DNA from: Thermohalobaculum sp039184865
GTDB lineage: Bacteria; Pseudomonadota; Alphaproteobacteria; Rhodobacterales; Rhodobacteraceae
Assembly (NCBI GenBank): GCA_039184865.1
Contig: JBCDAV010000003.1
Span: forward strand, 186,001-250,000
Direction: 5' to 3'
DNA: 64,000 nucleotides
Part shown: positions 26,217 to 35,043 of the stretch, piece by piece
Layout: each line of letters opens with the position of its first letter
Numbering within the stretch: the first letter of the stretch is position 1
The notes under the pieces: model-generated
Seen by the model: the letters and a program-made list of their open reading frames with translations, nothing else
Database searches by the model: none
What the model was told of the DNA's origin: nothing
Translations under genes and position numbers: made by a program

Positions 26217-26724
26217 GAATCAAATTCTCCCCTGACCCTGAAATTGAGCCGTTCGTTCTGATCACGGGAGAAGTGTAACACGCAATAGGCGGAAAGAGCG
26301 CCTTGTTTTCGCGCCTGGATTGCTCGAATGCTCAGGCTGCGGTTCGATCGATATCGGGATGCAGATGGTCGCTTCCTAACTCCGCAAACGGTTTCGGCGC
26401 GACGAAATTCTGCAAGCAATGGCTTTTGCTTCCCGTCTCCAACCAAGACTGGTGAGGGGTAGGTGCGGATTTGCGCCTCGAGGCCGCTTCGCGCTTCGAT
26501 GAACATCAGATGGAGGTCGGAAATCGGCGAGATTTGTGCGAGTTCACTGGCCTCGGACTCCCAGACGAAAATCAGTTGAGAGTGCCGCCCTTGCTGCCGA
26601 TGTTCTCATTGTCACTGGGCGTGACGCAAAGGCCAAAACATACACCAAGATTCGAAAACGTCTCTGCGCGTAGGGCTATACGATTGGCCTTCGAGAATCG
26701 CTCTGGTTCGAAAGTCCCGCTGGA
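26217..26724. other. Gene-poor stretch, 508 bases
   Basis: No supported gene here. Reading frames on both strands are interrupted, lack ribosome sites or overlap the adjoining gene out of frame. Composition seems less GC-rich than the neighbours. Together with the gap on the other side of the 279-residue gene it makes an island of about 1.8 kb. No terminal inverted repeats, integrase remnants or tRNA were visible at its edges. Confidence 0.5.
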
Positions 26725-27483
26725 TCAGAGGCAGATGGCAGAGACCAGCCGTCCATAGTCGGGTTCGGACCGGTGACAGGAGCGGCGGTAAGAGTAGAAA
26801 CGCGCCTCATCCGAGTAGGTGCAATGGCCCGTCCATTCGACGTCACCAATTCCTGCCCTGCGGAGACGGTCGCGGCAGTAAGCGGGCAGGTCAAACATCG
26901 CACGGTCGCCCTGTCCGGCCGCGAAGTAACTGCCGTTGTCGGGGTCGTCATCAAGGAACCGCTCGACGAATTCGGGGCCGACCTCGTAGGCGCGTTGCGA
27001 GATGACCGGGCCGATCGCAACGTAGGTACTTTTAGGCGTAGCACCGAGTTTGCCCATAGCTTCGATGGTTGCCTCAAGCACGCCTGCGAGCGCGCCCTTC
27101 CATCCAGCATGAGCGGCACCGATGACGCCGGCATTACGGTCGGCGAACAGCACGGGCGTGCAGTCGGCGGTGAGCACGGCGAGCGCGATGCCGGGCGTGC
27201 TGGTTGCCATGGCATCGGCGCGGGGGCGATCCTCTAGCGGACCCGTCACGGTCAAGCAATCAGGCGAGTGGATCTGATTGACCGACGCGAGGTGCCCGGC
27301 GCCCAGATGTTCGGAGATACGGCGGCGGTTCTCAGCAACAGCCTCCCGTGTATCGCTGGATCCCTGCCCACCGTTCAGGCCAGCGTAAATACCCTCGGAC
27401 ACGCCGCCTTGTCGGGTGAAAAACCCGTGCGTCACGCTACCGAGCAGATCGGATTGGATCGGATTGAGTGTCGTGGCGCTCAT
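26725..27483 (-). CDS. pgeF: Purine nucleoside phosphorylase/laccase-domain protein (peptidoglycan editing factor family)
   Basis: YfiH/DUF152-family copper- or zinc-binding enzyme, 252 residues. In E. coli the relative PgeF prevents wrong amino acids entering peptidoglycan precursors, and others act as purine nucleoside phosphorylases. Motifs: HGFFTRQGGVSEGIY near 20, VNQIHS with its metal His near 68, ADCTPVLFAD near 106, and AAHAGWKGAL near 124 with metal ligands Cys107 and His125. The start overlaps the stop of the MidA-like gene (ATGA), placing it last in a coupled lgt-midA-pgeF set. Confidence 0.92.
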   Translation of the reverse strand: MSATTLNPIQSDLLGSVTHGFFTRQGGVSEGIYAGLNGGQGSSDTREAVAENRRRISEHLGAGHLASVNQIHSPDCLTVTGPLEDRPRADAMATSTPGIALAVLTADCTPVLFADRNAGVIGAAHAGWKGALAGVLEATIEAMGKLGATPKSTYVAIGPVISQRAYEVGPEFVERFLDDDPDNGSYFAAGQGDRAMFDLPAYCRDRLRRAGIGDVEWTGHCTYSDEARFYSYRRSCHRSEPDYGRLVSAICL

Positions 27484-28514
27484 CGGGGATCCTCGAAACC
27501 GGGAGGAGGTGGCAGGCCAGGCGACCTTGCGGCCAAAACCTTGAACAAGGTGCCCATATGGTCGGGCCCGGTCAATCTCTCCAGAGCGCCAGCAACAGCA
27601 TTGGCTGCCTCGGGTTTTGCCTTGGCGAGCGCTTCTGCGCGCGCGCCGATGCTCATCCGAGCAAGAAAAGCGCCCTGAACTGTCAGGTCGGTGATCGCAT
27701 CTCGTCCCAACAAATCACGCGTGCGCTCGAAATCGATCAGCCAGGTAATGTCGCAATCACCGGGTTTGTGGAGAGGCGACACCTGTTCGTGGCGGCGCAA
27801 TGCCTGAAGGGTCGGCCCGGGTGGCGCGTCGGCGGAAGTGTAGCCGTAGTCGACAAGCAGCGCGGCGCCGGGATGTGCGGCGAGGCGTTCGCCGATTTTT
27901 CGGACGATTGCGTCGGCGATCGGGGACACCTCAAGCCAGTCCCGCATTTCCTCGCGGTCCGGTACCGGGGCAGACAGCCCGAATGCAAGATCGCCATCGG
28001 TAAGTCCAACTTGCCGCTCGCGCCAACCCTCAGGCGACCGAAGAAACTGGTGCACCGGCAACGCATCGAGAAATTCGTTTGCGATTAGGATCGCCGGGCC
28101 GTCCGGAACGGCGTCAAGAGTATCGGCCCAATTGCCATCAGGCACGCGGACCAACTGCTCGGCGCGGAGCGCGGGCGAAGTCTCGATGAGCCAGATCTGC
28201 GGCGCTGCTCCGGCCTTGCGCAAAACGCGCATCATGTCGGCCATCAGGGTGCCGCGGCCGGGGCCGAGTTCGACAAGATTGAAGCCGGGACGGCCCATTG
28301 ACGTCCAGACCGCAGCCGCCCAGACGCCGAGCATTTCGCCGAACATCTGGGAAATCTCGGGCGCGGTCGTGAAGTCTCCCGCAACGCCGAGCGGATCCCG
28401 GGTCGCGTAGTAGCCGTGTTTCGGGTGCGAAAGGCAGAGCTCCATGTAGCGGGCAACGGAAATCGGCCCGGTCTGGGCGATTTCGCGGGCAATCAATTCC
28501 GAAAGTTGCGTCAA
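27480..28514 (-). CDS. MidA/NDUFAF7-family SAM-dependent methyltransferase
   Basis: A 344-residue class I methyltransferase. Family marks are the N-terminal GPISVARYMELCLSHPKHGYY (split over 15-36), GDFTTAPEISQMFGE near 46, SAM motif LVELGPGRGTLMADM near 79, and EFLDALPVHQF near 143. The eukaryotic relative methylates an arginine of a complex I subunit; the bacterial substrate is not known to me. I chose TTG at 28514: it gives the family's normal N-terminus and overlaps the lgt stop as TTGA, so translation is coupled. Upstream in-frame sequence lies inside lgt. Coupled downstream to pgeF. Confidence 0.88.
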   Translation of the reverse strand: MTQLSELIAREIAQTGPISVARYMELCLSHPKHGYYATRDPLGVAGDFTTAPEISQMFGEMLGVWAAAVWTSMGRPGFNLVELGPGRGTLMADMMRVLRKAGAAPQIWLIETSPALRAEQLVRVPDGNWADTLDAVPDGPAILIANEFLDALPVHQFLRSPEGWRERQVGLTDGDLAFGLSAPVPDREEMRDWLEVSPIADAIVRKIGERLAAHPGAALLVDYGYTSADAPPGPTLQALRRHEQVSPLHKPGDCDITWLIDFERTRDLLGRDAITDLTVQGAFLARMSIGARAEALAKAKPEAANAVAGALERLTGPDHMGTLFKVLAARSPGLPPPPGFEDPR

Positions 28515-29380
28515 GCCAGTGCGGGCTTGCGGTAGGCATTCCAGATCATCGCAAGGCCGATCAGGATCATAGGCAACGACAGCACCTGACCCATGGTGAT
28601 GCCGTATGCGGCAACCATCTCGGAAAGCTGCGCATCCCACTGCCGGACATACTCGACGAGAAAGCGCGACAGCCCGTACCCGAAAAGAAAGATGCCCACG
28701 ATGAGCCCGGGCCGTTTCAGGCCTCCAGTGAGCGCGACGGACCACATCAGAACGAAAAGAACGAGGCCTTCCAGCAGGGCTTCATAGAGCTGACTGGGAT
28801 GACGCGGTTCGGTCAGGTTGCTCCAGTCGCGCGATCCATCAGGTGCGATTGTCGGGAACTGCATCGCCCACCAGACGTCGGTTACCCGTCCGTAGAGTTC
28901 GCCGTTGATGAAGTTGGCCAGACGTCCGAGAAAAAGGCCGAGCGGCGTTGCCAGGGCAACGGCGTCAGCAGCCTGCCAGAGCGGAATGCCCCGGGCGCGG
29001 GTGAACAGCATCGTCGCCACGATCACGCCCATGAAGCCACCATGGAAGGACATCCCGCCCTGCCAGACCTGCAGAATCTGCAGGGGATTCTGCGCGTAGA
29101 ATGACGGGTTGTAGAACAGCACAAACCCTAGACGGCCGCCGAGGACGACGCCCAGAACCATCCAGGTCAACATCTCCTCGGGTTCTTCCGGGCGCATTGG
29201 CGACAGCCTGTTCGGCCAGAGCGCGGGGCGCCGCATCAACCAGACCATCAAGCGCCAACCGGCGACGAGTCCCACGATGTATGCAAGCGCGTACCAGCGG
29301 AGAGAAAACTGAAAACCGCCCAGATCCAGCGTGAAGATCGCCGGATCGACATTCGGGAAGGGGATCACGAGGGGAAGCAT
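28511..29380 (-). CDS. lgt: Prolipoprotein diacylglyceryl transferase
   Basis: First enzyme of lipoprotein maturation: moves a diacylglyceryl group from phosphatidylglycerol to the lipobox Cys, in the inner membrane. 289 residues with seven hydrophobic segments. The Lgt signature GRLANFINGELYGR is near residue 152 and the essential His region SFHGGFMG near 111; RWYALAYIVG near 28 is also typical. LspA, the next enzyme of this pathway, is coded at 3.8 kb. Its stop is coupled to the MidA-like gene by a TTGA overlap. Confidence 0.96.
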   Translation of the reverse strand: MLPLVIPFPNVDPAIFTLDLGGFQFSLRWYALAYIVGLVAGWRLMVWLMRRPALWPNRLSPMRPEEPEEMLTWMVLGVVLGGRLGFVLFYNPSFYAQNPLQILQVWQGGMSFHGGFMGVIVATMLFTRARGIPLWQAADAVALATPLGLFLGRLANFINGELYGRVTDVWWAMQFPTIAPDGSRDWSNLTEPRHPSQLYEALLEGLVLFVLMWSVALTGGLKRPGLIVGIFLFGYGLSRFLVEYVRQWDAQLSEMVAAYGITMGQVLSLPMILIGLAMIWNAYRKPALA

Positions 29381-29431
29381 GGTGGCACCTGAGGTCGCTC
29401 GGCTGCGATGTGCGTGGGGCGCCGCGGCTTG

Positions 29432-30547
29432 TCAAGCCCGCAACTCTGAGAGCGCAAGGCGCCATTCCTCAGCGACACTCGGGTCCGGGTCGTCGCGCTT
29501 TGCGGACTGGACATCATCTGCGCCTGCGAGACGGGCGAACGACCAGACAGCGGCACCGCGCACGAGCGGATCCGGATCGTCGAGAAGGCCGGCGACATGC
29601 GGCCTAAGGCCCGGTTCGTTCGAGTTTCCTGCGGCGATCAGCACGTTGCGGATAAATCGTGAGCGTCCGATGCGCTTGATCGGCGAGCCGCGATAGAGTT
29701 CCCGGAAGGCCGCATCGTCCAAGTTTAGAAGGTCGGCAAGGGGAGGATCATCGGTTCCCGGTCGCGCGGCGTATGCTTCGGACGCGTCCTGGGCAAACTT
29801 GTTCCAGGGGCAGACGGAAAGGCAGTCGTCGCAACCGTAGATCCGGTTCCCGATGGCAGGTCGCAGGCCACGCGGGATCGGACCTTTCAGTTCGATGGTC
29901 AGGTACGAGATGCAGCGTCGGGCGTCGAGCTGAAAGGGGGCCGGAAATGCCGCAGTCGGGCAGACGTCGAGACACCGACGGCAGTCGCCGCAGCGATCGA
30001 TATGCTTTTCGTCCGTCCTGATCCTGACCGTGCTGAAAATCGCCCCGATGAAAAACCAGGATCCGAGATCGCGCGAGACGAGGTTCGTGTGCTTGCCTTG
30101 CCAGCCAAGGCCCGCAGCCTGTGCAAGCGGCTTCTCCATGACGGGAGCAGTGTCGACAAAGACCTTGATCTCGCCGCCAGCGCGATCGATGAGCCAACGC
30201 CCGAGCTGCTTGAGACGCTTCTTGATGGTGTCGTGATAGTCCTTGCCCTTCGCATAGACGCTGATCGCAGCACGATCCCGTTGCGACAGAACGGCAAGCG
30301 GATCGTGATCGGGCCCGTAGCTGTCGGCCAGCATGATGATCGAACGCGCTTCCGGCCAGAGCGTTGTAGGGTCGGCCCGCCAGTGCGCCCGGTCCGCCAT
30401 CCATGACATTTCGCCATGACGATCATTCGACAGCCATTCCTGCAGGTTAGCGCCGGACTCTGCAATAGACGCGGGATCCGCGATTCCGACATCGTCGAAT
30501 CCAAGCGCGCGCGCTTTGTCGGCAATCTCTTGGCGGAGCGTCATCAT
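29432..30547 (-). CDS. queG: Epoxyqueuosine reductase
   Basis: Cobalamin- and iron-sulfur-dependent enzyme for the last step of tRNA queuosine synthesis. The 371 residues show an N-terminal DUF1730-type domain (YAKGKDYHDTIKKRL near 140; LGWQGKHTNLVSRDLGSWFF near 190), two [4Fe-4S] motifs (CGDCRRCLDVCPT near 222; CDDCLSVCPWN near 274) and a C-terminal HEAT-like segment with FIRNVLIAAGNS. Start: two ATG codons in tandem at 30547 and 30544; neither has a clear ribosome site, and the choice hardly matters. 51 bases separate its stop from the start of lgt. Its upstream neighbour, a LuxR-type gene, lies 44 bases away on the same strand. Confidence 0.94.
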   Translation of the reverse strand: MMTLRQEIADKARALGFDDVGIADPASIAESGANLQEWLSNDRHGEMSWMADRAHWRADPTTLWPEARSIIMLADSYGPDHDPLAVLSQRDRAAISVYAKGKDYHDTIKKRLKQLGRWLIDRAGGEIKVFVDTAPVMEKPLAQAAGLGWQGKHTNLVSRDLGSWFFIGAIFSTVRIRTDEKHIDRCGDCRRCLDVCPTAAFPAPFQLDARRCISYLTIELKGPIPRGLRPAIGNRIYGCDDCLSVCPWNKFAQDASEAYAARPGTDDPPLADLLNLDDAAFRELYRGSPIKRIGRSRFIRNVLIAAGNSNEPGLRPHVAGLLDDPDPLVRGAAVWSFARLAGADDVQSAKRDDPDPSVAEEWRLALSELRA

Positions 30548-30591
30548 GCCGAAAGCGTATAGCGCAGTCGGTCGCGCGGACAAACCTGAGC

Positions 30592-31764
30592 TTACGTCGG
30601 CAGACGTGGCGGGATCAGATAATCGACGCCAAAATCCATCAGCAGACGGACAAGCTGCGTCCGGTTCGTGCATTGGGTCTTGGATAGGAGCGACTTTATC
30701 TGGGCATTGACGGTCGCGACTGAGCGCGCCCTGCGCTCCGCGATCTCCGCATTCGTGAGGCCCTTGCTCACCATTTCGATCAGCTGGCTCTCCGCACCGG
30801 TCAATCCGTAGATGTGTCGCACGAGAGCCGGGTCGCATTGCACTGGCTGACTGGTGTCCAGCGAGTACAGGATCACACCGCCAAGACGCGCCGAACCCAT
30901 CTCGGCGATGTTTTCGATGGGGACAAGTTCGATACTCAGCGCGCCACGCTCGTTGCTCTGGGATATCGGAACGGCTTCCTTTCGCGGTCGGGCTCCGTGC
31001 TGCCCGTGGTTCAGCGCATCCTGCATCAGGGTACGAAGACGGCTCTGGTCAGCGTCGTCGTGCAGGCGCAGTTGTCCGGTTCCGTCGACGCGAAACGCGC
31101 CGTAGGCGTCGCGCTGACGCTCGAACTCCCGGTTGGTAATGATGACGCGCCCGGTCGCGTCCAGCACGCAAACGCCGATCCTCAAGCGATCCATCGCCTC
31201 GACCATTCCGCGATGCTCTGCTGCAAGGCGTGCTGCAGGGCGCCCGAGATCCAGCGCCTTGGCGATGTGAGGCAGGACGATGCGCATCCGGCTCTGTTCT
31301 TCCGGGGTCAGCCGCCCGCGATCCGCCGCTAGCTGCACCGAAAAGCGTGAGCGCGTCGTGTTGTCCTTGTTGAGCAAACCCGCGTGCCGGTGACGAATGC
31401 CATAGTCGAGAAGTTGAGCCGCATTCGGGATCTTGAACAGGTCTTCGTCGGTCTCAGCGAGAACGCTGTCGTCGATCAGGTCAATGCCGTCTGACTCGAG
31501 CGAATGCGCTTCAAACGTGTCCTGATCGATGAGCTCCCACTTGCGATAGACATCGATATAGGCCTGCAGGAGATCGGGTTGATGGTATGAACTGAAGTGC
31601 GAGGCGCTCAGCACGCGCTCGTCACCGTATCCGTGCAATTCGAAGATCACGAAACCCTTGGCATCGAGCACGGCAGCAAATCTGTCGAGCACGCCCTGCC
31701 AAAGCGATGGATCTGCGACCGTATCATAAACGTCCAGGACCAGATCGCGCATCTCGTCGGACAT
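30592..31764 (-). CDS. LuxR-type helix-turn-helix transcriptional regulator
   Basis: A 390-residue DNA-binding regulator. The C-terminal GerE/LuxR domain is clear: LTGAESQLIEMVSKGLTNAEIA, then SVATVNAQIKSLL and TQLVRLL (about 325-380). The central part (VEAMDRLRIGVCVLDATGRV, near 190-215) resembles a PAS-like ligand domain; the N-terminal 170 residues are acidic and helical with no family I recognise. No autoinducer-binding pocket signature or receiver domain is seen, so the signal is unknown. It sits between fzlA and queG, all on the minus strand, with a 44-base gap to queG and 157 bases to fzlA. Confidence 0.88.
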   Translation of the reverse strand: MSDEMRDLVLDVYDTVADPSLWQGVLDRFAAVLDAKGFVIFELHGYGDERVLSASHFSSYHQPDLLQAYIDVYRKWELIDQDTFEAHSLESDGIDLIDDSVLAETDEDLFKIPNAAQLLDYGIRHRHAGLLNKDNTTRSRFSVQLAADRGRLTPEEQSRMRIVLPHIAKALDLGRPAARLAAEHRGMVEAMDRLRIGVCVLDATGRVIITNREFERQRDAYGAFRVDGTGQLRLHDDADQSRLRTLMQDALNHGQHGARPRKEAVPISQSNERGALSIELVPIENIAEMGSARLGGVILYSLDTSQPVQCDPALVRHIYGLTGAESQLIEMVSKGLTNAEIAERRARSVATVNAQIKSLLSKTQCTNRTQLVRLLMDFGVDYLIPPRLPT

Positions 31765-31921
31765 CGGCCTCCTCCCCCAGAAGACGCAAGCAGATCTACG
31801 AACTAACTTTATGCCCTTCCGGTGTGCAAGGATGGGGAGCGAGACTTCCGTACCGAGGAACCGCTCACCGCATCACGATTGCGCGAAAACGTGCGTTACC
31901 GGCCGTCAATCCGGGTGAAGC

Positions 31922-32593
31922 TCAGAAATCGAGATCGGCGTAGTGCGGTGGCGGAGGCGGGAATCCCGGCAAATGATCTGCCAGCAACCCTCGGAATCCT
32001 GGCCGCGATTTCATCACCGCGTACCAGTCGCGCACGGCCGGATACTCCTCCCAAGGAACGTCGCCGAGATAGTCGAGGCATGAAATATGCGCCGCTGCCG
32101 CCAGATCGGCCATCGTCATCCGGTTCCCTGCCAGCCAGTTGTGGCCCTCCAGCAGGAAGGTCATGTAGTCGAGATGGACGCGAATGTTGCGCGATCCAGC
32201 CTTTAGGCATTGACCATCCGGGTAGCCGGTCCGAGCAAGTCGCTTGGTGACGCGCTCGTAGAGCAGGTTCTCGGTGACTTCGCGCTGGAACTTGTCATCG
32301 AACCAGGCGACCAGACGGCGAACCTCGGCACGCGCAAATGTCTCCGGAGGCATCAGCGGCGGGTCGGGGAAAAGTTCTTCCAGATAGCCTGTGATCGCCC
32401 GGCTCTCGGACAACACGTTGCCGTCCTCGGTCACCAACACCGGTACCTTTCCGGCCGGGTTCATCCGAAGGAAGTCGAGCCGCGCCTCCCAGGGGCGTTC
32501 CTCGACAAGGTCAACCTGTTGACGCTTTTCCGCAAGTACCAGACGGACCTTCCGGCAAAACGGCGAGAGCGGCAGGTGAAAGAGTCTGAGCAT
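31922..32593 (-). CDS. fzlA: FzlA-like glutathione S-transferase family protein (FtsZ-binding)
   Basis: A 223-residue GST-fold protein. The N-terminal thioredoxin-like part opens LRLFHLPLSPFCRKVRLVLAEK and has NPAGKVPVLV near 45. The C-terminal helical part has EVRRLVAWFDDKFQREVTENLL, NRMTMADLAAAAHISCLDYLGDV near 155, and ends PPPPPHYADLDF. These blocks, especially the LDYLGDVPW and HYADLDF ends, match my memory of FzlA, the alphaproteobacterial FtsZ-binding protein needed for constriction; FzlA does not act as an ordinary GST. The ATG at 32593 was chosen because the fold begins there. Divergent from an alpha/beta hydrolase gene. Confidence 0.82.
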   Translation of the reverse strand: MLRLFHLPLSPFCRKVRLVLAEKRQQVDLVEERPWEARLDFLRMNPAGKVPVLVTEDGNVLSESRAITGYLEELFPDPPLMPPETFARAEVRRLVAWFDDKFQREVTENLLYERVTKRLARTGYPDGQCLKAGSRNIRVHLDYMTFLLEGHNWLAGNRMTMADLAAAAHISCLDYLGDVPWEEYPAVRDWYAVMKSRPGFRGLLADHLPGFPPPPPHYADLDF

Positions 32594-32697
32594 GGTGCCG
32601 GGCGATGAATACGGAAGTTGCATCTCTCTGCCCGCAGAACCTTCCGCTTGCAAGCCCGGATCGGCGCGTTATGCCAGAGATCCGGGGAGGACAGATC

Positions 32698-33402
32698 ATG
32701 GTGAAGACCTTCGTGCTGTTGCACGGCGCCTGGCACGGCGGTTGGTGCTGGGAACGTGTGTCGGGCCCGCTCCAGGCACGCGGCCACCGGGTCACCTGTC
32801 CGACACAGACCGGTCTCGGAGAACGTGCATATTTGATTTCGGCGGATCTCGATCTGGAAACCTACGGCCAGGATCTGATCAATCATCTGCTCTTTGAGGA
32901 CCTGACCGACGTCACGCTGGTTGGCCACTCCTTCGGCGGAAATGCGCTTTCGATTGCGGCGGAGCGCATCGCAGACCGGATTTCTTCGCTAATCTACCTA
33001 GACTCGACTCTTCTTGCACCCGGTGAGCGGCTGGTCGACACGATGTCGCCCGGCGCATTACGAGATCGGGTCAAAGCGTTCGAGGCTTCGCCGGATGGGA
33101 TCGCAGTAGCGCCGCCGCCTGCCGAAGTCTTCGGAGTCCTCGATCCCGCTGACAAAGCCTGGGTCGAGGCACGGCTCACACCGCATCCGATCTCCACGAT
33201 GTTGAGTCCGTTGCCGATCTCAGGGCCGCCGGGCGCCGGTCTGTCAGCGCGGTATATTGCCTGTACCGATCCGGTCTACCACCCACCCGAGCGGGTGCGC
33301 GGGTGGGCCGAGACACTTGGCTGCGAAGTCGAAGAAATTCCCACCGGGCACGACGCGATGGTTACGGCGCCCGACGCGCTCGCGAACCTGTTGGACCAAT
33401 GA
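32698..33402 (+). CDS. Alpha/beta hydrolase (esterase-like)
   Basis: A 234-residue cytoplasmic hydrolase. It has the oxyanion block LLHGAWHGGWCW near residue 7, the nucleophile elbow GHSFGG with Ser near 80, an Asp candidate near 200 (ACTDPVYH), and the C-terminal His in TGHDAMV near 221. The HGAWHGGWCWE start is typical of the salicylate esterase/hydroxynitrile lyase-like group. GGGGAGG lies eight bases before the ATG at 32698. Its last four bases overlap the next gene (ATGA), a hydratase of the 2-keto-4-pentenoate type, so the two probably act on one catabolic substrate. Substrate unknown. Confidence 0.88.
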   Translation: MVKTFVLLHGAWHGGWCWERVSGPLQARGHRVTCPTQTGLGERAYLISADLDLETYGQDLINHLLFEDLTDVTLVGHSFGGNALSIAAERIADRISSLIYLDSTLLAPGERLVDTMSPGALRDRVKAFEASPDGIAVAPPPAEVFGVLDPADKAWVEARLTPHPISTMLSPLPISGPPGAGLSARYIACTDPVYHPPERVRGWAETLGCEVEEIPTGHDAMVTAPDALANLLDQ

Positions 33403-34214
33403 GCTCAGACCGGAGAGAGAGTTTCGACGCTGCCGCCAGAATCCTGGCAGGAATAAGGGCGCGCGACCGGGGCAGCGCTCCCATCGACGATCTGCCACGG
33501 TCCTGCCGACCGGGCGATCTCGTCGATGCCTACGAGATCCAGCGCCGTGTCCGCCTGCCGCTGATGCGCCGAGGCTTCGGCGTTCAGGCCGGCTGGAAGA
33601 TCGGCTGCACGACGAAGGTCATGCAGGACTACCTGAAGATCCCGCATCCGTGCGCGGGAACACTCTACAAGAACACGGTGTTTCAGGATCACACGCGTCT
33701 CGCCGCCAGCGATTTCTACAAGCTCGGTTTGGAGTGCGAGATTGCGGTCGAGCTCGGCACCGCCCTGCCCGAGCGCCACGACCTCTATGACGCCGCCGAT
33801 GTTGTGCACGCGGTGTCCGGGGTCATGGCATCGATCGAGATCGTCGAGCATCGCTACCGAGATTTTCGTAAGGCTTCGGTCGCAAGCCTGATCGCGGACG
33901 ATTTCTTTTCCTGGGGGTGCGTCTTGGGCGCAGCCGTTCCGCCAGCAGACCTGCCGGAGTTGTCGAGCTTGACCGGAGGTTTCTCGGTCAACGGACGGGC
34001 GCCCCAGGCGACGGGAAGCGGAAGCGAAATTCTGGGACACCCGATGACGGCTCTCGCTTGGATCGCTGATCATGCCGCGCGTCTCGGCACGCCGCTCGAG
34101 GCCGGACAGGTCGTCACGCTCGGTAGCGTCGTGAAGACCGTCTATCCAGTGCCCGGCCAGAGCATCGCTGCGCGGTTCACAGGGCTGCCAACGGCGAGCG
34201 TGCAGATCACTTGA
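33399..34214 (+). CDS. 2-keto-4-pentenoate hydratase/fumarylacetoacetate hydrolase-family protein
   Basis: A 271-residue member of the MhpD-like group of the FAH superfamily. Visible blocks are AYEIQRRVRLPLMRRG near 45, GWKIGCTTKVMQ near 65, LECEIAVELG near 108 with the metal-binding acidic pair, and a late VTLGSVVKTVYPVPGQ. Such enzymes hydrate 2-hydroxypenta-2,4-dienoates in aromatic meta-cleavage, or hydrolyse related diketones. The start overlaps the stop of the alpha/beta hydrolase gene. No ring-cleavage dioxygenase, aldolase or aldehyde dehydrogenase is nearby, so the pathway is not clear. It converges on the SDR gene with an 18-base gap. Confidence 0.87.
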   Translation: MSSDRRESFDAAARILAGIRARDRGSAPIDDLPRSCRPGDLVDAYEIQRRVRLPLMRRGFGVQAGWKIGCTTKVMQDYLKIPHPCAGTLYKNTVFQDHTRLAASDFYKLGLECEIAVELGTALPERHDLYDAADVVHAVSGVMASIEIVEHRYRDFRKASVASLIADDFFSWGCVLGAAVPPADLPELSSLTGGFSVNGRAPQATGSGSEILGHPMTALAWIADHAARLGTPLEAGQVVTLGSVVKTVYPVPGQSIAARFTGLPTASVQIT

Positions 34215-34232
34215 GACGCAGCAGGTCGAAAT

Positions 34233-35018
34233 CTAGCCTGCCCGAATCTCCTGCCCCTTTCGGATCTGATCCATCACGATGCGCTTCGGCAGAATTCGTG
34301 CCAAGCTGACCATCACACGCTGACTGAACGACAATCCTGAAATAACGTCGAGATCTCCGCGCAAGAGCCCGGCATAGCCGTCCGCCGCCACGGATCGCGC
34401 GCTGACCATCGACGCGAAGAGATCTGTCTTTTCCATGCCGGAAGTCTTCGCGAAGCCTGTTTCCGTAGCGCCCGGCATAAGGTTGGTCACAGTGACGTCA
34501 GTGCCCTGCAACTCACTAGAGATCGCGTTGCTGAACGACGTCACAAAGGCCTTGGTGGCGTAGTAGACGGCTTGCAGAGGCCCCGGCACGAGGCTGGCCG
34601 TCGAGGATACGTTCAGGATACGGCCGCTGCCGCGCGCCACGAGGTCCGGCAGGAACCTGCGGGTGAGTTCGGTCAGAGCGACGACATTCAGATTGATCAT
34701 GTCGAGGTCGGACTGCCAGTCGCGTTCGTGAAACTTGCCTTGTCCACCGAAGCCCGCGTTGTTGATCAGGACTTCAACGTCGACTCCGGCCTCCCTGATC
34801 TCTTGGTGGAGTTCCGAAGCGGCGCCAGCTTTCGTCAGGTCCTTGACGACCGCCATCACGGTCACGCCGAATTCGTCCTGCAGCTCTCGCTTCAAGGCCT
34901 CCAATCGACCCGCATTCGTTGCGACGGCGACTACATCTCCGCCGGCTTCGGCATGGATGCGAGCCAGTTCGCGGCCGATACCGCTGGATGCGCCGGTGAT
35001 AAGGGCGACCTGTTTCAT
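34233..35018 (-). CDS. Short-chain dehydrogenase/reductase
   Basis: A 261-residue NAD(P)-binding oxidoreductase with the classical SDR marks: TGASSGIG near 8, the NNAG motif (LINNAGFGG near 84), Ser in NVSSTAS near 138, and the catalytic YYATK near 153. The C-terminus (SQRVMVSLARILPKRIVMDQIRKG) is basic and longer than minimal SDRs, as in the DltE-like group. AGGAG lies about seven bases before the ATG. It diverges from a TetR gene over a 15+15 bp perfect inverted repeat, so it is very probably controlled by that repressor. Substrate unknown. Confidence 0.92.
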   Translation of the reverse strand: MKQVALITGASSGIGRELARIHAEAGGDVVAVATNAGRLEALKRELQDEFGVTVMAVVKDLTKAGAASELHQEIREAGVDVEVLINNAGFGGQGKFHERDWQSDLDMINLNVVALTELTRRFLPDLVARGSGRILNVSSTASLVPGPLQAVYYATKAFVTSFSNAISSELQGTDVTVTNLMPGATETGFAKTSGMEKTDLFASMVSARSVAADGYAGLLRGDLDVISGLSFSQRVMVSLARILPKRIVMDQIRKGQEIRAG

Positions 35019-35043
35019 CTCGATCTCCTGGGTTAGTCATATG

